This document shows positions 1-8,893 of a DNA stretch of 64,000 bases, in pieces. Position 1 is the first letter of the stretch; each line of letters starts with the position of its first letter. Source of the stretch: Acinetobacter gerneri DSM 14967 = CIP 107464 = MTCC 9824 (GTDB lineage: Bacteria; Pseudomonadota; Gammaproteobacteria; Pseudomonadales; Moraxellaceae); assembly GCF_000368565.1 (NCBI RefSeq), contig NZ_KB849543.1:564065-628064 (forward strand). The letters are read 5' to 3'. Below the pieces are notes generated by a model that did no database searches, had not been told where the DNA came from, and saw only the letters and a list, made by a program, of their open reading frames with translations. The translations under genes and the position numbers were made by a program.

Positions 1-1
1 A

Positions 2-541
2 TCATTGGCTGCTCAAGCGGACGAAGAAACTGACAATGAAAATGATTCAGATGATGAAGATTCTTCTGATTCAAATATTGTAAGTCGCATCGTATCTCTT
101 GTGGTTGTACCAGAAACAGGTGAAGTGCTTTGTGCTTGTGCCAATGGTTATGGTAAACGTACTCCAGTCGAAGACTTCCCGACCAAGAAACGTGGTGGTA
201 AAGGCGTAATCGCAATTAAAACATCAGAACGTAATGGTGAATTGATCGGTGCAGTTTCGATTGATGAATTTAAAGAATTGATGTTGATTTCTGATGGCGG
301 TACTTTGGTACGTACTCGTGCTTCTGAAGTAGCAACGACTGGTCGTAATGCTCAAGGTGTTCGTTTGATCCGTTTAGGTGATAATGAAAAACTCGTGGGT
401 GTAGAAGTGATTGATGCTGTAGAAGAAGATGAAGAAATCATTGAAGAATCTTTAATTGATACAGAACAATTGGTCGATGAACAAACGATTGTTGATGAAA
501 CTGAAAATGAATCTGATTTAAGAGAATCTGACGAAGAATAA
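2..541 (+). CDS. gyrA: DNA gyrase subunit A, C-terminal fragment
   Basis: The reading frame is open from the left window edge, so only the last 179 codons of GyrA are present. They belong to the C-terminal beta-pinwheel that wraps DNA during negative supercoiling by the GyrA2GyrB2 complex. Blade-type motifs GYGKRT and NAQGVRLIRL are visible. A strongly acidic stretch (Asp/Glu/Ser, near 20-80) lies between blades, and the last 45 residues form an acidic tail. The breakage-rejoining domain lies outside the window. A strong terminator follows at 559-583. The TTG at 5 is internal and is not a start. Confidence 0.93.
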   Translation, partial: SLAAQADEETDNENDSDDEDSSDSNIVSRIVSLVVVPETGEVLCACANGYGKRTPVEDFPTKKRGGKGVIAIKTSERNGELIGAVSIDEFKELMLISDGGTLVRTRASEVATTGRNAQGVRLIRLGDNEKLVGVEVIDAVEEDEEIIEESLIDTEQLVDEQTIVDETENESDLRESDEE

Positions 542-558
542 GTTAAATCAAAATTTAA

Positions 559-583
559 AGAGCGCTTAGGCGCTCTTTTTTTT
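559..583 (+). terminator. Rho-independent terminator of gyrA
   Basis: A 7-bp stem AGAGCGC/GCGCTCT with a TTAG loop is followed by eight T, 18 bases after the gyrA stop. Confidence 0.9.
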
Positions 584-718
584 GATACATAAAAAAACAT
601 TGTTAAAATAAATTAAACAATATATTAAATATTTCTTACAGTTAATACTTATTTCATACTTACTTTTTGCATGAATATTCACATTATAAATGCTCTCTTT
701 GCATGATGAGCAAATACA

Positions 719-1543
719 ATGACACTTAAGATAACTATTCAAAAAATAGCATTATGTACAGCTTCAATGTTTAGCCTACAAGCATTTGCAGATCCTAATA
801 TTAGTTATGGTTTGGAATCTGCAAATGCGACGGGTGGTTATGATAAAGTCACTTTTCCAATTACAGTAAATGAAGCACCATTTACTGGAAGAAATTACTA
901 CTATGCATTACAAGCAGACTTCATAAAAGACATTGATCCTGCAAAAGGAGGATCGGCGATTTATATTGGTTTACAACCAAGGGATGAAGGTAAAAATCTT
1001 GTTATTTTTAGTACTTTTGGTACTGGAACGACGGCTTTATCAAGTAATTGTAAACCGGGTGCAGATGGAGGTTCTGGCACTTCATGTTCAATCCAATATG
1101 ATTGGAAACTAGATACTCCTTATGTGTTAACGATGCAAAAAGAATACAAGGATAGTACTGCAAATTTAGATGTATGGAGTGGGCATATTCAAAATAAAAA
1201 GACTTTAGAAACCTTGGAAATTGGTCGTTTTTCAGTACCTAAAGAAAGGTTGGGGCTGAATCATAGTATGTATCACTTCAATGAATATTTCCTATTTAAT
1301 AATCCGAAATATAAAAATCCAGAAGATCGACCATGTATCCAGTATTCTAAAATTACGGTATACGCACCAACAGGCTATGTTAAAAATAAAAGTTATCCGA
1401 CCAATAAGATCAAAGGTGTTCGCTTAGATACTGGAAAAGATAGCTGTGCAATCGCACAAAATAAATTGAATTATCGGGCGACGAATATTCCTGGAACATT
1501 TGATTATATAAATGAAACGGGAATCTTAAACAAAAATAAGTAG
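719..1543 (+). CDS. Secreted protein, DUF3472-like
   Basis: This 274-aa protein has a signal peptide (Lys-rich start, hydrophobic core, cleavage expected after SLQAFA near residue 24). The mature part contains YYALQADF, YIGLQPRDEG and IFSTFG segments, resembling the DUF3472 family of secreted carbohydrate-associated proteins; I base this on pattern memory only. Four Cys in the mature part (C111, C122 and two in the C-terminal half) could form periplasmic disulfides. It stands alone between the gyrA terminator and a weak hairpin at 1559-1599. Substrate and role are unknown. Confidence 0.7.
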   Translation: MTLKITIQKIALCTASMFSLQAFADPNISYGLESANATGGYDKVTFPITVNEAPFTGRNYYYALQADFIKDIDPAKGGSAIYIGLQPRDEGKNLVIFSTFGTGTTALSSNCKPGADGGSGTSCSIQYDWKLDTPYVLTMQKEYKDSTANLDVWSGHIQNKKTLETLEIGRFSVPKERLGLNHSMYHFNEYFLFNNPKYKNPEDRPCIQYSKITVYAPTGYVKNKSYPTNKIKGVRLDTGKDSCAIAQNKLNYRATNIPGTFDYINETGILNKNK

Positions 1544-1558
1544 TTAATCTTTGAAAGT

Positions 1559-1599
1559 AAGCTGGGCCTTTTATTTATTTGATAAATGGCTTAGCTTTT
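1559..1599 (+). terminator. Imperfect hairpin after the DUF3472-like gene
   Basis: AAGCTGGGCC pairs with GGCTTAGCTT (8 of 10 bases) around an A/T-rich loop, followed by TTTT. It is a plausible weak terminator. The rest of 1600-1835 is A/T-rich, and I see nothing else in it. Confidence 0.4.
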
Positions 1600-1835
1600 A
1601 TAATGAAGTAAATATTTTCGTGATTTGTAAAATATTGATGTTTAAAAAATCTTAACCGTGATGATTTATTTGAGAAATATGCTTAAATTATACACAATAA
1701 CTAAAATGCTATAGATTAAAACATTCAAACTGAAGATTAAATATACAATCTAAGAGAGATAAAGCTTTAGAAACTTAAGATTATTTAAAATATGATTCAG
1801 TTGTACAAGGTTGTATATATCTAAATGAAAAAAGC

Positions 1836-2216
1836 ATGGAAAAATATATGAATGATCAAAAACAATTTAGTTTAAGTATTAGCCCAGCACAATATCAGCA
1901 TGCAATCGCATTGTATGATGCATTGCTCGCACAAGATCTCAATAGAATCTATGATTTGATCAATCTCCAAGTAAAAGTTGAATTACAGCAAAAAACTGAA
2001 AGTTTACAAGCTGCTTTTACTGTTTTAGAGGGGAAAAATCAAACAGAAGCAGAGTTGATTGCGATTGAAAAAACGACTGATGCAAGTTGGGGACAGATAT
2101 ACAAAGTCAGTTTTCGGTTTGATTATGTTGAAAATGACATCCTTTATACCGTTGTTTTTGCTGACGGAAATAAGCCCGATATTATCGGATTTTGGATCAA
2201 TCAAACACAGAATTGA
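1836..2216 (+). CDS. Hypothetical small protein
   Basis: A 126-aa protein without signal peptide or membrane segment. An alternative start at 1848 (MNDQKQF) removes four residues; neither start has a clear ribosome binding site. Its layout is an N-terminal helix (QYQHAIALYDALLAQDL) followed by strands ending in a YTVVFADG-type motif. The lipoprotein at 2345-2797 has the same helix-then-sheet layout (LYQALQSGN ... VYFVQFDG), so the two may be distant paralogues of the DUF3887/NTF2-like kind. That relation is inferred from pattern only, and the function is unknown. Confidence 0.55.
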   Translation: MEKYMNDQKQFSLSISPAQYQHAIALYDALLAQDLNRIYDLINLQVKVELQQKTESLQAAFTVLEGKNQTEAELIAIEKTTDASWGQIYKVSFRFDYVENDILYTVVFADGNKPDIIGFWINQTQN

Positions 2217-2344
2217 GATAAGTAAGATGTTACTTCTATCGTCTTATTTGACTAAAAATATACTAAAAAACCAATGGTTATTTATCTTAAAATCACTTTA
2301 AAATTGCTATAATTTGGATGGTTAGAGCAATAGATTAAGTGATA

Positions 2345-2797
2345 ATGAAGCGAATTCTCCCGATTATATTTTGTGGTGTTTTTCTCAGTGCATGTGGAAA
2401 TAGTGCTCAAAAGAAAGCCGATGAAAAACAGCAAACAGCAAAAGTTGAAGAACAACAAAAACATACTGCTGAACAACTTTATCAGGCATTACAGTCTGGA
2501 AATACAGCCCAAATCAAACAAAACACCACGGATAAATGCTATAAGCTGATTACAGCAAAGGCGGAAACGCTTGAGCAAATGCAGCAAATCATTCCGAAGC
2601 AAGCATATAAAGAAAAAATCTTGATCGCATCTTCAAGTGCATCAGTGAGTGAAAATAAAGAGAAGCAACAGGGTGCAGCTTTAGCTTTTGAATATAAATA
2701 TGCTGATAAATCTGTGGTCTATTTCGTACAGTTTGATGGAAAACAAGACTCTTTAAAAGTTGATGATATCAAGTTGGAAGAACGTGCAAACCCTTAA
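2345..2797 (+). CDS. Putative lipoprotein
   Basis: A 150-aa protein starting at the ATG at 2345; a GTG two codons upstream is less likely because it would put a second Met into the signal. The signal peptide MKRILPIIFCGVFLSAC ends in a lipobox (LSAC), predicting lipidation of Cys17 and envelope anchoring. A Lys/Gln/Glu-rich linker follows, then a small alpha+beta domain with HTAEQLYQALQSGN. A convergent terminator at 2809-2837 separates it from gltP. No function recognised. Confidence 0.7.
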   Translation: MKRILPIIFCGVFLSACGNSAQKKADEKQQTAKVEEQQKHTAEQLYQALQSGNTAQIKQNTTDKCYKLITAKAETLEQMQQIIPKQAYKEKILIASSSASVSENKEKQQGAALAFEYKYADKSVVYFVQFDGKQDSLKVDDIKLEERANP

Positions 2798-2808
2798 ATT
2801 TTGCAAAT

Positions 2809-2837
2809 AAAAAAGGAAGCTTCAAGCTTCCTTTTTT
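2809..2837. terminator. Bidirectional terminator
   Basis: Stem GGAAGC/GCTTCC flanked by A-run and T-run, placed between convergent genes, so it can serve both strands. Confidence 0.85.
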
Positions 2838-2852
2838 AGATCTATACTGAAA

Positions 2853-4148
2853 TTACAAAGTGTTATGTGAGTTCACATCATAAGCTTTTTGTTTTTCAGT
2901 ATCGAATTGGCCTTCCCATTTACTGATGACAAGTACTGCCAAAGCATTACCAATCACGTTCAATGCAGTACGTGCCATATCTAAGATACGGTCAATACCT
3001 GCAATAAATGCTAAGCCTTCAAGTGGGATACCAACACTGCCTAGAGTAGCAAGCAATACCACGAAAGATACACCAGGAACACCTGCGATACCTTTAGAGG
3101 TAATCATAAGGGTAACAACCAAAATGATTTCTTGAGTCAATGACAAGTCAATACCGTAAAGCTGAGCAATAAAGATTGCAGCGATACTTTGATACAGTGT
3201 AGAACCATCAAGGTTAAATGAATAACCAATCGGAATCACGAAACTGGTAATGGATTTTGGAGCACCATAAGCTTCCATTTTTTCCATGATTCGAGGTAAA
3301 ACTGTTTCAGAACTTGCTGTTGAATAAGCCAAAATCAATTCATCTTTTAAGATTTTGATCAAGGTAAAGATGTTGAAGCCACAAATTTTGGCAACAATAC
3401 CCAGAACCACGATAGCAAAAAAGAAGATTGCAGCATAAACCAAAAGTGCGAGTTTGATTAACGGAATGAGTGAGCTAAATCCGAAACTTGCAACAGTTGC
3501 AGCGATCAAACCAAATACACCAAATGGTGCAAATTGCATGATCATGTGTGTCACTTTAAACATGGTTTCTGAGATTGATTTTAAAACATCAATCAAAGGT
3601 TGTTTAGTTTCTTTAGATAAAGCACCTAAACCAAGACCAAAAATGACAGAGAAGAAAATGATTGGCAACATGTGCCCATCATTCATGGCAGCAAAAATAT
3701 TAGGTGGAATCAAAGAAAGAATGGTTCCAACTAAACTGTGACCGCCAGCGCCAACTTCTTGTGTAGTGTGCTCAAATTGTGAAATGTCAGTTTTAGTCAA
3801 ACTGGCCATATCAATACCGGCACCCGGTTGGAACACATTGGCTGCTACAATACCGACAACAATGGCTATCGTGGTAATTACTTCAAAGTAAAGAATGGTT
3901 TTTACACCTAATTTACCGACACTTTTACCATCACCTGCATTGGCAATACCTAAGATGAGCATTGACATTACAAGTGGAATAACGATCATCTTGATAAGGT
4001 TAATGAAAATTTTCCCCAATGGATTGAGAAAATTATTCGTTAACATTTCACGATATTCTGGAGAGCTATGTAGGAAAGAGCCGACAAGCACACCTAAAAT
4101 AAGTGCGATTAAAATCTGCCAGGCAAGGCTAATTTTTTTAGTCCGCAT
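2853..4148 (-). CDS. gltP: Proton/glutamate-aspartate symporter
   Basis: A 431-aa inner-membrane carrier of the dicarboxylate/amino acid:cation symporter family (DAACS). Eight or so hydrophobic segments are visible. The family signature is present: a serine-rich re-entrant hairpin (STASSETVLPRIMEKMEAYG) followed by GYSFNLDGSTLYQ, whose SSETVLP version matches GltP better than DctA. It would import glutamate/aspartate with protons. The gene is monocistronic, with its own downstream terminator. The substrate preference is inferred from the motif; C4-dicarboxylates remain possible. Confidence 0.88.
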   Translation of the reverse strand: MRTKKISLAWQILIALILGVLVGSFLHSSPEYREMLTNNFLNPLGKIFINLIKMIVIPLVMSMLILGIANAGDGKSVGKLGVKTILYFEVITTIAIVVGIVAANVFQPGAGIDMASLTKTDISQFEHTTQEVGAGGHSLVGTILSLIPPNIFAAMNDGHMLPIIFFSVIFGLGLGALSKETKQPLIDVLKSISETMFKVTHMIMQFAPFGVFGLIAATVASFGFSSLIPLIKLALLVYAAIFFFAIVVLGIVAKICGFNIFTLIKILKDELILAYSTASSETVLPRIMEKMEAYGAPKSITSFVIPIGYSFNLDGSTLYQSIAAIFIAQLYGIDLSLTQEIILVVTLMITSKGIAGVPGVSFVVLLATLGSVGIPLEGLAFIAGIDRILDMARTALNVIGNALAVLVISKWEGQFDTEKQKAYDVNSHNTL

Positions 4149-4474
4149 AGTAAGCCCTTAATCATAATTGAAAAAGAATAGGAGAAATTGGCTTTTTGAT
4201 AAAAACAGGAGAGGGAGAGACCAAAATAAAATAAGGTCAAAGAGCAGTCCTAAGAAATTTTATGCAAAAGCAAAATGCAGGGTATTTTGCACCTTGTTTA
4301 ATCAAAGTGGAAATAAAATTATGTAAAAAGTGTGAACTAATTAAAGTAATTTGTATAAAAAGGACGTATGTGTATATTTATTGTACAGATTTACATTATT
4401 TAGAAATCTTTAATAAAATAGTGGATTCACGAAATTTACGACTAAAGTCTAATATGATCAAAGGTATAAGTCCT
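4149..4474. other. Intergenic region between divergent gltP and a Nif3-C-like gene
   Basis: 326 bases, A/T-rich. An open frame runs upstream of 4475 from 4262, but its Cys/Lys/Tyr-rich translation does not look like protein, so it is treated as leader DNA. Promoters for both genes must lie here, but I see no convincing -35/-10 pair. Confidence 0.5.
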
Positions 4475-4795
4475 ATGTTGAAATTGATTTATTATGTTCC
4501 AGAGTCTCATTTAGAGCTGACAAAACAAGCTGTTTTTGCTGCTGGTGCAGGTGGTATAGGTAACTATGAGCACTGCGCATGGCAGGTTTTAGGTACTGGA
4601 CAATTTAAACCAGTGAAAGGCGCTAAGCCATTTATAGGGGCGTTAGATCAACTTGAACAGATTCCAGAGTGGCGTGTAGAAACCATCGTAGCAGAAGATG
4701 TAGTTAAAGCTGTCGCTCAGGCATTGATCAAAAGCCATCCCTATGAGGAACCTGCATTTGAGTTTATACAGATATTTGAGATTGACGTAGATTAA
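4475..4795 (+). CDS. Nif3 C-terminal-domain-like protein (YqfO/CutA-like fold)
   Basis: A 106-aa protein beginning MLKLIYYVPESH, with AAGAGGIGNYEHCAWQ in the middle and a SHPYEEPAFE motif near the end. These are the hallmarks of the domain inserted in YqfO/Nif3-type dinuclear metal proteins, which also occurs alone as a small cytoplasmic protein. The start at 4475 is chosen because it has AAGG about 10 bases upstream and begins the conserved fold. The biochemical role of the standalone form is not established. Confidence 0.75.
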   Translation: MLKLIYYVPESHLELTKQAVFAAGAGGIGNYEHCAWQVLGTGQFKPVKGAKPFIGALDQLEQIPEWRVETIVAEDVVKAVAQALIKSHPYEEPAFEFIQIFEIDVD

Positions 4796-4868
4796 AAGTT
4801 CAAAGAGAAATTTTTATTATTGATGAGATAAAGAGAATCACTTAAGCTAAAGCAATTCTCTTTAAAAT

Positions 4869-4890
4869 CTAAGGTATTTAAATACCTTAG
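4869..4890. repeat. 22-bp perfect palindrome between convergent genes
   Basis: The halves CTAAGGTATTT and AAATACCTTAG are exact reverse complements with no spacer. Lying between convergent genes, it may act as a terminator or be a protein-binding dyad. No long T-run follows directly. Confidence 0.5.
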
Positions 4891-4942
4891 GGGTATTTTC
4901 TACTAAAAAATATAGCGCTTTTATACCTGATTTACTTTTGTT

Positions 4943-5743
4943 TTAACTAAATTGCGCAAAATCAGGTTTACGTTTTTGTAGAAAAGCTTGAACAGCTTCA
5001 GCCATTTCTGGTGAGCGTACGCGTTTCATAAAGACTTCGGCTTCATGGTCAATACATTCGATGATTTCATCCAGATTGTGTTTCATGAGTGCTTTAGTTT
5101 GCTTTAAAGAAGCGCTCGGAAGCTGTGCTAAATAATTGGCTTGGGCATCTGCATGTGCATAAACATCAGCAACGATTTCATTGACCAATCCAGCATTTAA
5201 AGCTTTTTCTGCATTGAATTTTTGTGCTGTAAATAAAAGTTCCGCAGCTTTGTGATAACCCGCTTGTTGAATCAGCAATTTACTCGCAGCACCTTCTGGT
5301 GATAAGCCGAGTGTCACAAATGGGATTTGGAATAGGGCAGTATCATCAGCAAAGACCATATCTACATGTAAAAGGATGGTCACACCAATACCAATCGCCA
5401 CACCACGAACAGCTGCGATCAATGGTTTTGAAAACTTTGCAGCAGATTTGAGTAAAACAAATGGAGGATTGTCACCAGCTTTAGCTGCTGTTGGCTGCTG
5501 AGCTGAAGCGAGAAAATCTTGCATATCATTGCCTGCAGTGAAATCATTTTCCAAACCACGTAAAATGACAACACGAACAGCACTGTCTTGATCAGCTTCG
5601 TCGAGTGCTTTTGCGATCCACAGATATAATTCACCATAAATCGCATTTTTTGCTTTTGGTCGGTTAATGGCTAATGTCAGTACACCATTTTCTAATTTTG
5701 CTTGTAAATCTTGATGTGGCTGTTGAATACAACTGAGTGTCAT
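4943..5743 (-). CDS. Enoyl-CoA hydratase/isomerase family protein
   Basis: A 266-aa crotonase-superfamily protein. NRPKAKNAI near residue 30, the oxyanion-hole segments GNDMQDF and RGVAIGIGVTILLHVD, and LGLSPEGAASKLL match the family. Such enzymes hydrate or isomerise the double bond of unsaturated acyl-CoA in fatty-acid or aromatic catabolism. The usual first catalytic Glu of true hydratases is not in its expected place (GIGVTILLH), while the PEG motif is kept, which fits a delta3,delta2-enoyl-CoA isomerase better. Monocistronic; the physiological substrate is unknown. Confidence 0.82.
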   Translation of the reverse strand: MTLSCIQQPHQDLQAKLENGVLTLAINRPKAKNAIYGELYLWIAKALDEADQDSAVRVVILRGLENDFTAGNDMQDFLASAQQPTAAKAGDNPPFVLLKSAAKFSKPLIAAVRGVAIGIGVTILLHVDMVFADDTALFQIPFVTLGLSPEGAASKLLIQQAGYHKAAELLFTAQKFNAEKALNAGLVNEIVADVYAHADAQANYLAQLPSASLKQTKALMKHNLDEIIECIDHEAEVFMKRVRSPEMAEAVQAFLQKRKPDFAQFS

Positions 5744-5845
5744 CGTACTATCCTTGCTTTAAACCAAATTTAATTTTATAGCTGCATTATGTCGCATAAA
5801 TGATATTTATGTTGCAACTGATGAGTTCATAAAAACTGACCGTAT

Positions 5846-6415
5846 ATGAATAAAACTTTCGACTATCTTGTCTATATTGGGCGTTTTCAGCCATTTCATT
5901 TGGCGCACAAACAGACTGTAGAAATTGCGCTTGCAAACAGTCAATACGTCATTTTGGCGCTCGGTTCAGCACAAGATGAACGCAATATCAAAAATCCATT
6001 TTCTGCGATCGAACGTGAACAGATGATTTTGTCTAGTTTTTCGCAGGCAGAACAAGAACGTATCATTTTTGTGCATGTTATCGATGTTTATAATGATGAA
6101 AAATGGGTTAAACAAGTTAAATCGTTAGTAAATGGTGTGGTTAAACCTGAGACGAAAATAGGTTTGATTGGTCATTTTAAAGATGATTCTTCATATTATT
6201 TAAGATTATTTCCAGAGTGGGAAATGTTTGAATTAGATAGTTTAAACGGTTCTATTTCAGCAACACCTATGCGTGAGGCTTATTTTCGAGGAGAGATCCG
6301 AGAGCAAGTTTTTCCAAATGGTACTATTTCATTTTTACAAGAGTTTCAAAAAACACCGATTTATCAACAATTGCAAAACAAATACCAGACGCAGGATACG
6401 AGCAATCTCGAATAA
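5846..6415 (+). CDS. nadM: Nicotinamide-nucleotide adenylyltransferase (NadM type)
   Basis: A 189-aa nucleotidyltransferase with the N-terminal signature YIGRFQPFHLAHK (the GRFQPFHxGH-type ATP-binding loop) and the C-terminal SISATPMREAYF (ISxTxxR) motif. This pattern belongs to NadM enzymes that adenylate NMN to NAD. Bifunctional NadM proteins carry a C-terminal Nudix domain; this one ends before any such domain. NadM-dependent NAD salvage is known in Acinetobacter. No nadV or other salvage gene is adjacent, so the assignment rests on motifs. Confidence 0.82.
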   Translation: MNKTFDYLVYIGRFQPFHLAHKQTVEIALANSQYVILALGSAQDERNIKNPFSAIEREQMILSSFSQAEQERIIFVHVIDVYNDEKWVKQVKSLVNGVVKPETKIGLIGHFKDDSSYYLRLFPEWEMFELDSLNGSISATPMREAYFRGEIREQVFPNGTISFLQEFQKTPIYQQLQNKYQTQDTSNLE

Positions 6416-6487
6416 AAACGTTATCATTTTATAAAAGTATTTTGATGCTTCTTGATTGAAAGATAAATAAAAATTTCGAGGTATTTT

Positions 6488-7072
6488 ATGTTTTCTGCTT
6501 TAAATCATCAGATTTTGCAAAATAAAGTAATGAAATCTTTATTTATTTTGCCACTTATGACGATAGCAACAAGCAGTTTTGCGACAAATTGGTCGATTAC
6601 ACCACAAAGTAATGTGGGATTTTATATTCAGTCGATGGGTGTCAAGGTTGTCAAAGGTCGTTTTAACCAAGTTCAATCCAATTTTAATCTCGACCCTAAA
6701 GCAATCCAAAATGCTCAGGCAAATTTTACCATGAATGTAAATAGCCTAAGTTTAAGTAAGCCCTCTATGATGAATATGATGATGGGTAAGGATCTGTTTT
6801 ATGCTGAAAAATATAAAACAGTAACTTTTAAAAGCAGTCAATTTAAGCCATTAGGACAAAATAAATATGCTGTTTCAGGGCAGTTAACTTTGCGTGGTGT
6901 GACACGGCCAGTGGTGTTTACGACGACACTGACACCGACTAATGATAAATCCTTGATGGCGATTCATTCAAGTACGCAGATTGATCGTAGCGATTTTGGT
7001 ATGAAGCCTGCATTTGGTGGAATCGGTGAAAAAGTCAATTTGGTAGTTGATGGTCAAATTCGTAGTAAATAG
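6488..7072 (+). CDS. YceI-family periplasmic protein
   Basis: A 194-aa protein with a signal peptide cleaved after SSFA. The YceI lipocalin-like barrel follows: WSITPQSNVGFYIQSMGVKVVKGRF, LRGVTRPVVF and STQIDRSDFGM are typical. Family members bind isoprenoid or other amphiphilic ligands in the periplasm. The start at 6488 has GAGG five bases upstream; an internal ATG at 6530 gives a more usual signal length but has no ribosome binding site. Ends at a bidirectional terminator (7150-7179). Confidence 0.88.
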   Translation: MFSALNHQILQNKVMKSLFILPLMTIATSSFATNWSITPQSNVGFYIQSMGVKVVKGRFNQVQSNFNLDPKAIQNAQANFTMNVNSLSLSKPSMMNMMMGKDLFYAEKYKTVTFKSSQFKPLGQNKYAVSGQLTLRGVTRPVVFTTTLTPTNDKSLMAIHSSTQIDRSDFGMKPAFGGIGEKVNLVVDGQIRSK

Positions 7073-7149
7073 ATTTTGTTGTACTTCCATTTAAATGAGT
7101 CGATATCATTTCGCTTGAATTTCAGATTAACAATGACCTTGTTCAATTA

Positions 7150-7179
7150 AAAAATCCTTCATACGATTGAAGGATTTTT
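7150..7179. terminator. Bidirectional terminator
   Basis: AATCCTTCA/TGAAGGATT stem with a 6-base loop and flanking A and T runs, between convergent yceI and bcp. Confidence 0.88.
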
Positions 7180-7216
7180 ACATTTTAGCTAAGTTTAAAA
7201 GCTAGACGTTAATATT

Positions 7217-7681
7217 TTACGCGCTTTGCAATGCTTTTAAATCTTCAAGTACTTGCTCAGCATGACCTGCAGCTTTGACTTTACGGTAGCTTTTAACCAA
7301 TTGACCTTTATGGAAAATAAAAGTTGAACGCTCGATACCCATGACTTTTTTGCCATACATATTTTTTTCTTTAATGACATCAAAAAGCTGGCAAAGCTCT
7401 TCTTCTTTATCACTAATCAGGTCGATGGTCAGCGCTTGTTTTTCTGTAAAATTTTGATGTGCTTTTACTGAATCACGAGAAATCCCGATGATCGTCGTAT
7501 TGATGGCATCAAATTGATCTTTTAGACAAGAAAAGCCAACAGCTTGCGTCGTACAGCCTGGAGTTGAATCTTTTGGATAAAAATAGATGATTAACCAATC
7601 TGTAGAGATTTCGCTGAGATTGATTTCACCTTGTGTGGCTGGAAATGCTTTATTGGGAAGTTGGATATTTTCCGTTGTCAT
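7217..7681 (-). CDS. bcp: Thioredoxin-dependent peroxiredoxin, Bcp/PrxQ family
   Basis: A 154-aa cytosolic peroxidase that reduces H2O2 and alkyl peroxides. YFYPKDSTPGCTTQ carries the peroxidatic Cys. In typical PrxQ proteins the resolving Cys lies five residues later (CxxxxC); here that position is Val (CTTQAVGFSC), and another Cys follows at +9. The start at 7681 is preferred over 7696 because GGAG lies nine bases upstream. A terminator-like hairpin sits just before this ribosome binding site. Confidence 0.88.
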   Translation of the reverse strand: MTTENIQLPNKAFPATQGEINLSEISTDWLIIYFYPKDSTPGCTTQAVGFSCLKDQFDAINTTIIGISRDSVKAHQNFTEKQALTIDLISDKEEELCQLFDVIKEKNMYGKKVMGIERSTFIFHKGQLVKSYRKVKAAGHAEQVLEDLKALQSA

Positions 7682-7700
7682 CTTTCTATTCTCCATAAAA

Positions 7701-7733
7701 AATTAGCCACAAAAAAAGTGGCTAATTTAATTT
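7701..7733 (-). terminator. Hairpin with T-run in the bcp leader
   Basis: On the minus strand a 10-bp perfect stem (AATTAGCCAC/GTGGCTAATT, 7-base loop) ends in TTTTTT only about 10 bases before the bcp ribosome binding site. It would terminate transcription of the upstream gene at 7775-8173. It may also limit read-through into bcp. Confidence 0.75.
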
Positions 7734-7774
7734 CTTAATTATCAATGATGATCGATTAATCAAGAAATATAAGT

Positions 7775-8173
7775 TTATTTACCAGCTGATTTCATTGCGG
7801 ATTCAGCCAATGTTTTAAGTTTGCCAGTCAATTGTGGGCCAAAACATGCTTGAAGATCACGGTTTTGCTGTTGAACAAAAGCTAAGCTAGATGGGCTTTT
7901 CTTTTGGTTTACAGCGCTTTGGATTTCCCATTTTTGCGCTTCAGTTACTTTACCTTGAGCTTCAATTTGGCAAGAACAGAATTTATTTACTTCAGCAGCA
8001 TTTAATTTACCGCCTTTCGTTGTTTCTTGTTTACAAACATTGATTAAAGCAGATTTTACGTTGCTGCTTTTATATGCTTGTTGAAGTGCATTATCTGCCG
8101 CATGAGCTACAGAACCCATCATGGCAAAGCCTGCAAATAAAGAAAGAACAGCATTCGTTTTTAAAAATTTCAT
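7775..8173 (-). CDS. Small secreted hypothetical protein with conserved cysteines
   Basis: A 132-aa protein with a signal peptide ending SVAHA (about residue 25). The mature domain is helical and Gln/Lys-rich, with four Cys (NVCKQET, FCSCQIEAQ and LQACFGPQ) that could form disulfides. It follows queC by 15 bases on the same strand, so the two may be co-transcribed, although its job has no evident link to queuosine synthesis. No named family recognised. Confidence 0.65.
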   Translation of the reverse strand: MKFLKTNAVLSLFAGFAMMGSVAHAADNALQQAYKSSNVKSALINVCKQETTKGGKLNAAEVNKFCSCQIEAQGKVTEAQKWEIQSAVNQKKSPSSLAFVQQQNRDLQACFGPQLTGKLKTLAESAMKSAGK

Positions 8174-8188
8174 AAAATAAAGTACCTA

Positions 8189-8860
8189 TTATTGCGGTAT
8201 ATAACGTGTTGGGTCTGCAATACCAGCGTCGATAAAGCCTTGTTTGCGCAATCGACAACTATCACATTTACCACAAGCGCGTCCTTGATCGTCAGCTTGA
8301 TAGCAAGACACTGTATGACTATAGTCTACGCCATGTTCTATGCCTAAACGTATTATATTCGCTTTGGATAAATGTAACAGAGGTGTTTCAAATTTTAGTG
8401 GTTTTCCTTCAACACCTACTTTGGTTGCAAGGCGAGCCATATTGGCAAAAGCTTCGATAAATTCAGGTCGACAATCTGGATATCCTGAATAATCTACGGC
8501 ATTGATACCGATCACAATTGCTTCTGCATCAAAGACTTCGGCTGCTGCAAGTGCATAAGAAAGGAAAATCGTGTTACGTGCAGGCACGTAAGTCACAGGG
8601 ATGCCTTCTTGTTGTTCTTCAGGTACGTCAATGTTATGGTCTGTAAGTGCAGAGCCACCCAAGTTACCTAAGTCTATATTAATGACACGATGTTCTACAC
8701 CAGCGCGTGCAGTCAAGGCTTTTGCGGCATCAAGTTCAGTCGTTGAGCGTTGACCATACATAAAACTGATTGCAATACATTCATAACGAGCTTGAGCCCA
8801 AGCTAAGCAAGTTGTTGAATCTAAACCACCTGATAATAACACGATAGCGCGAGGGCGCAT
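8189..8860 (-). CDS. queC: 7-cyano-7-deazaguanine (preQ0) synthase
   Basis: A 223-aa cytosolic ATP-dependent ligase converting 7-carboxy-7-deazaguanine to preQ0 in the queuosine pathway. [14 protein letters not shown] is the PP-loop, and the C-terminal zinc site is seen as [21 protein letters not shown]. The start at 8860 has GGAG about ten bases upstream; an upstream TTG at 8875 lies within that leader. It follows queE by 33 bases on the same strand, forming a queE-queC unit. Confidence 0.95.
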   Translation of the reverse strand: MRPRAIVLLSGGLDSTTCLAWAQARYECIAISFMYGQRSTTELDAAKALTARAGVEHRVINIDLGNLGGSALTDHNIDVPEEQQEGIPVTYVPARNTIFLSYALAAAEVFDAEAIVIGINAVDYSGYPDCRPEFIEAFANMARLATKVGVEGKPLKFETPLLHLSKANIIRLGIEHGVDYSHTVSCYQADDQGRACGKCDSCRLRKQGFIDAGIADPTRYIPQ

Positions 8861-8893
8861 TTTCAATATCTCCAATCAATATAAGAATATGGA

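Noticed and set aside
4262..4474. In-frame upstream extension of the Nif3-C-like gene
   Set aside because: The extra 71 residues are Cys/Lys/Tyr-rich without structure, while the start at 4475 has a ribosome binding site and begins the conserved fold.
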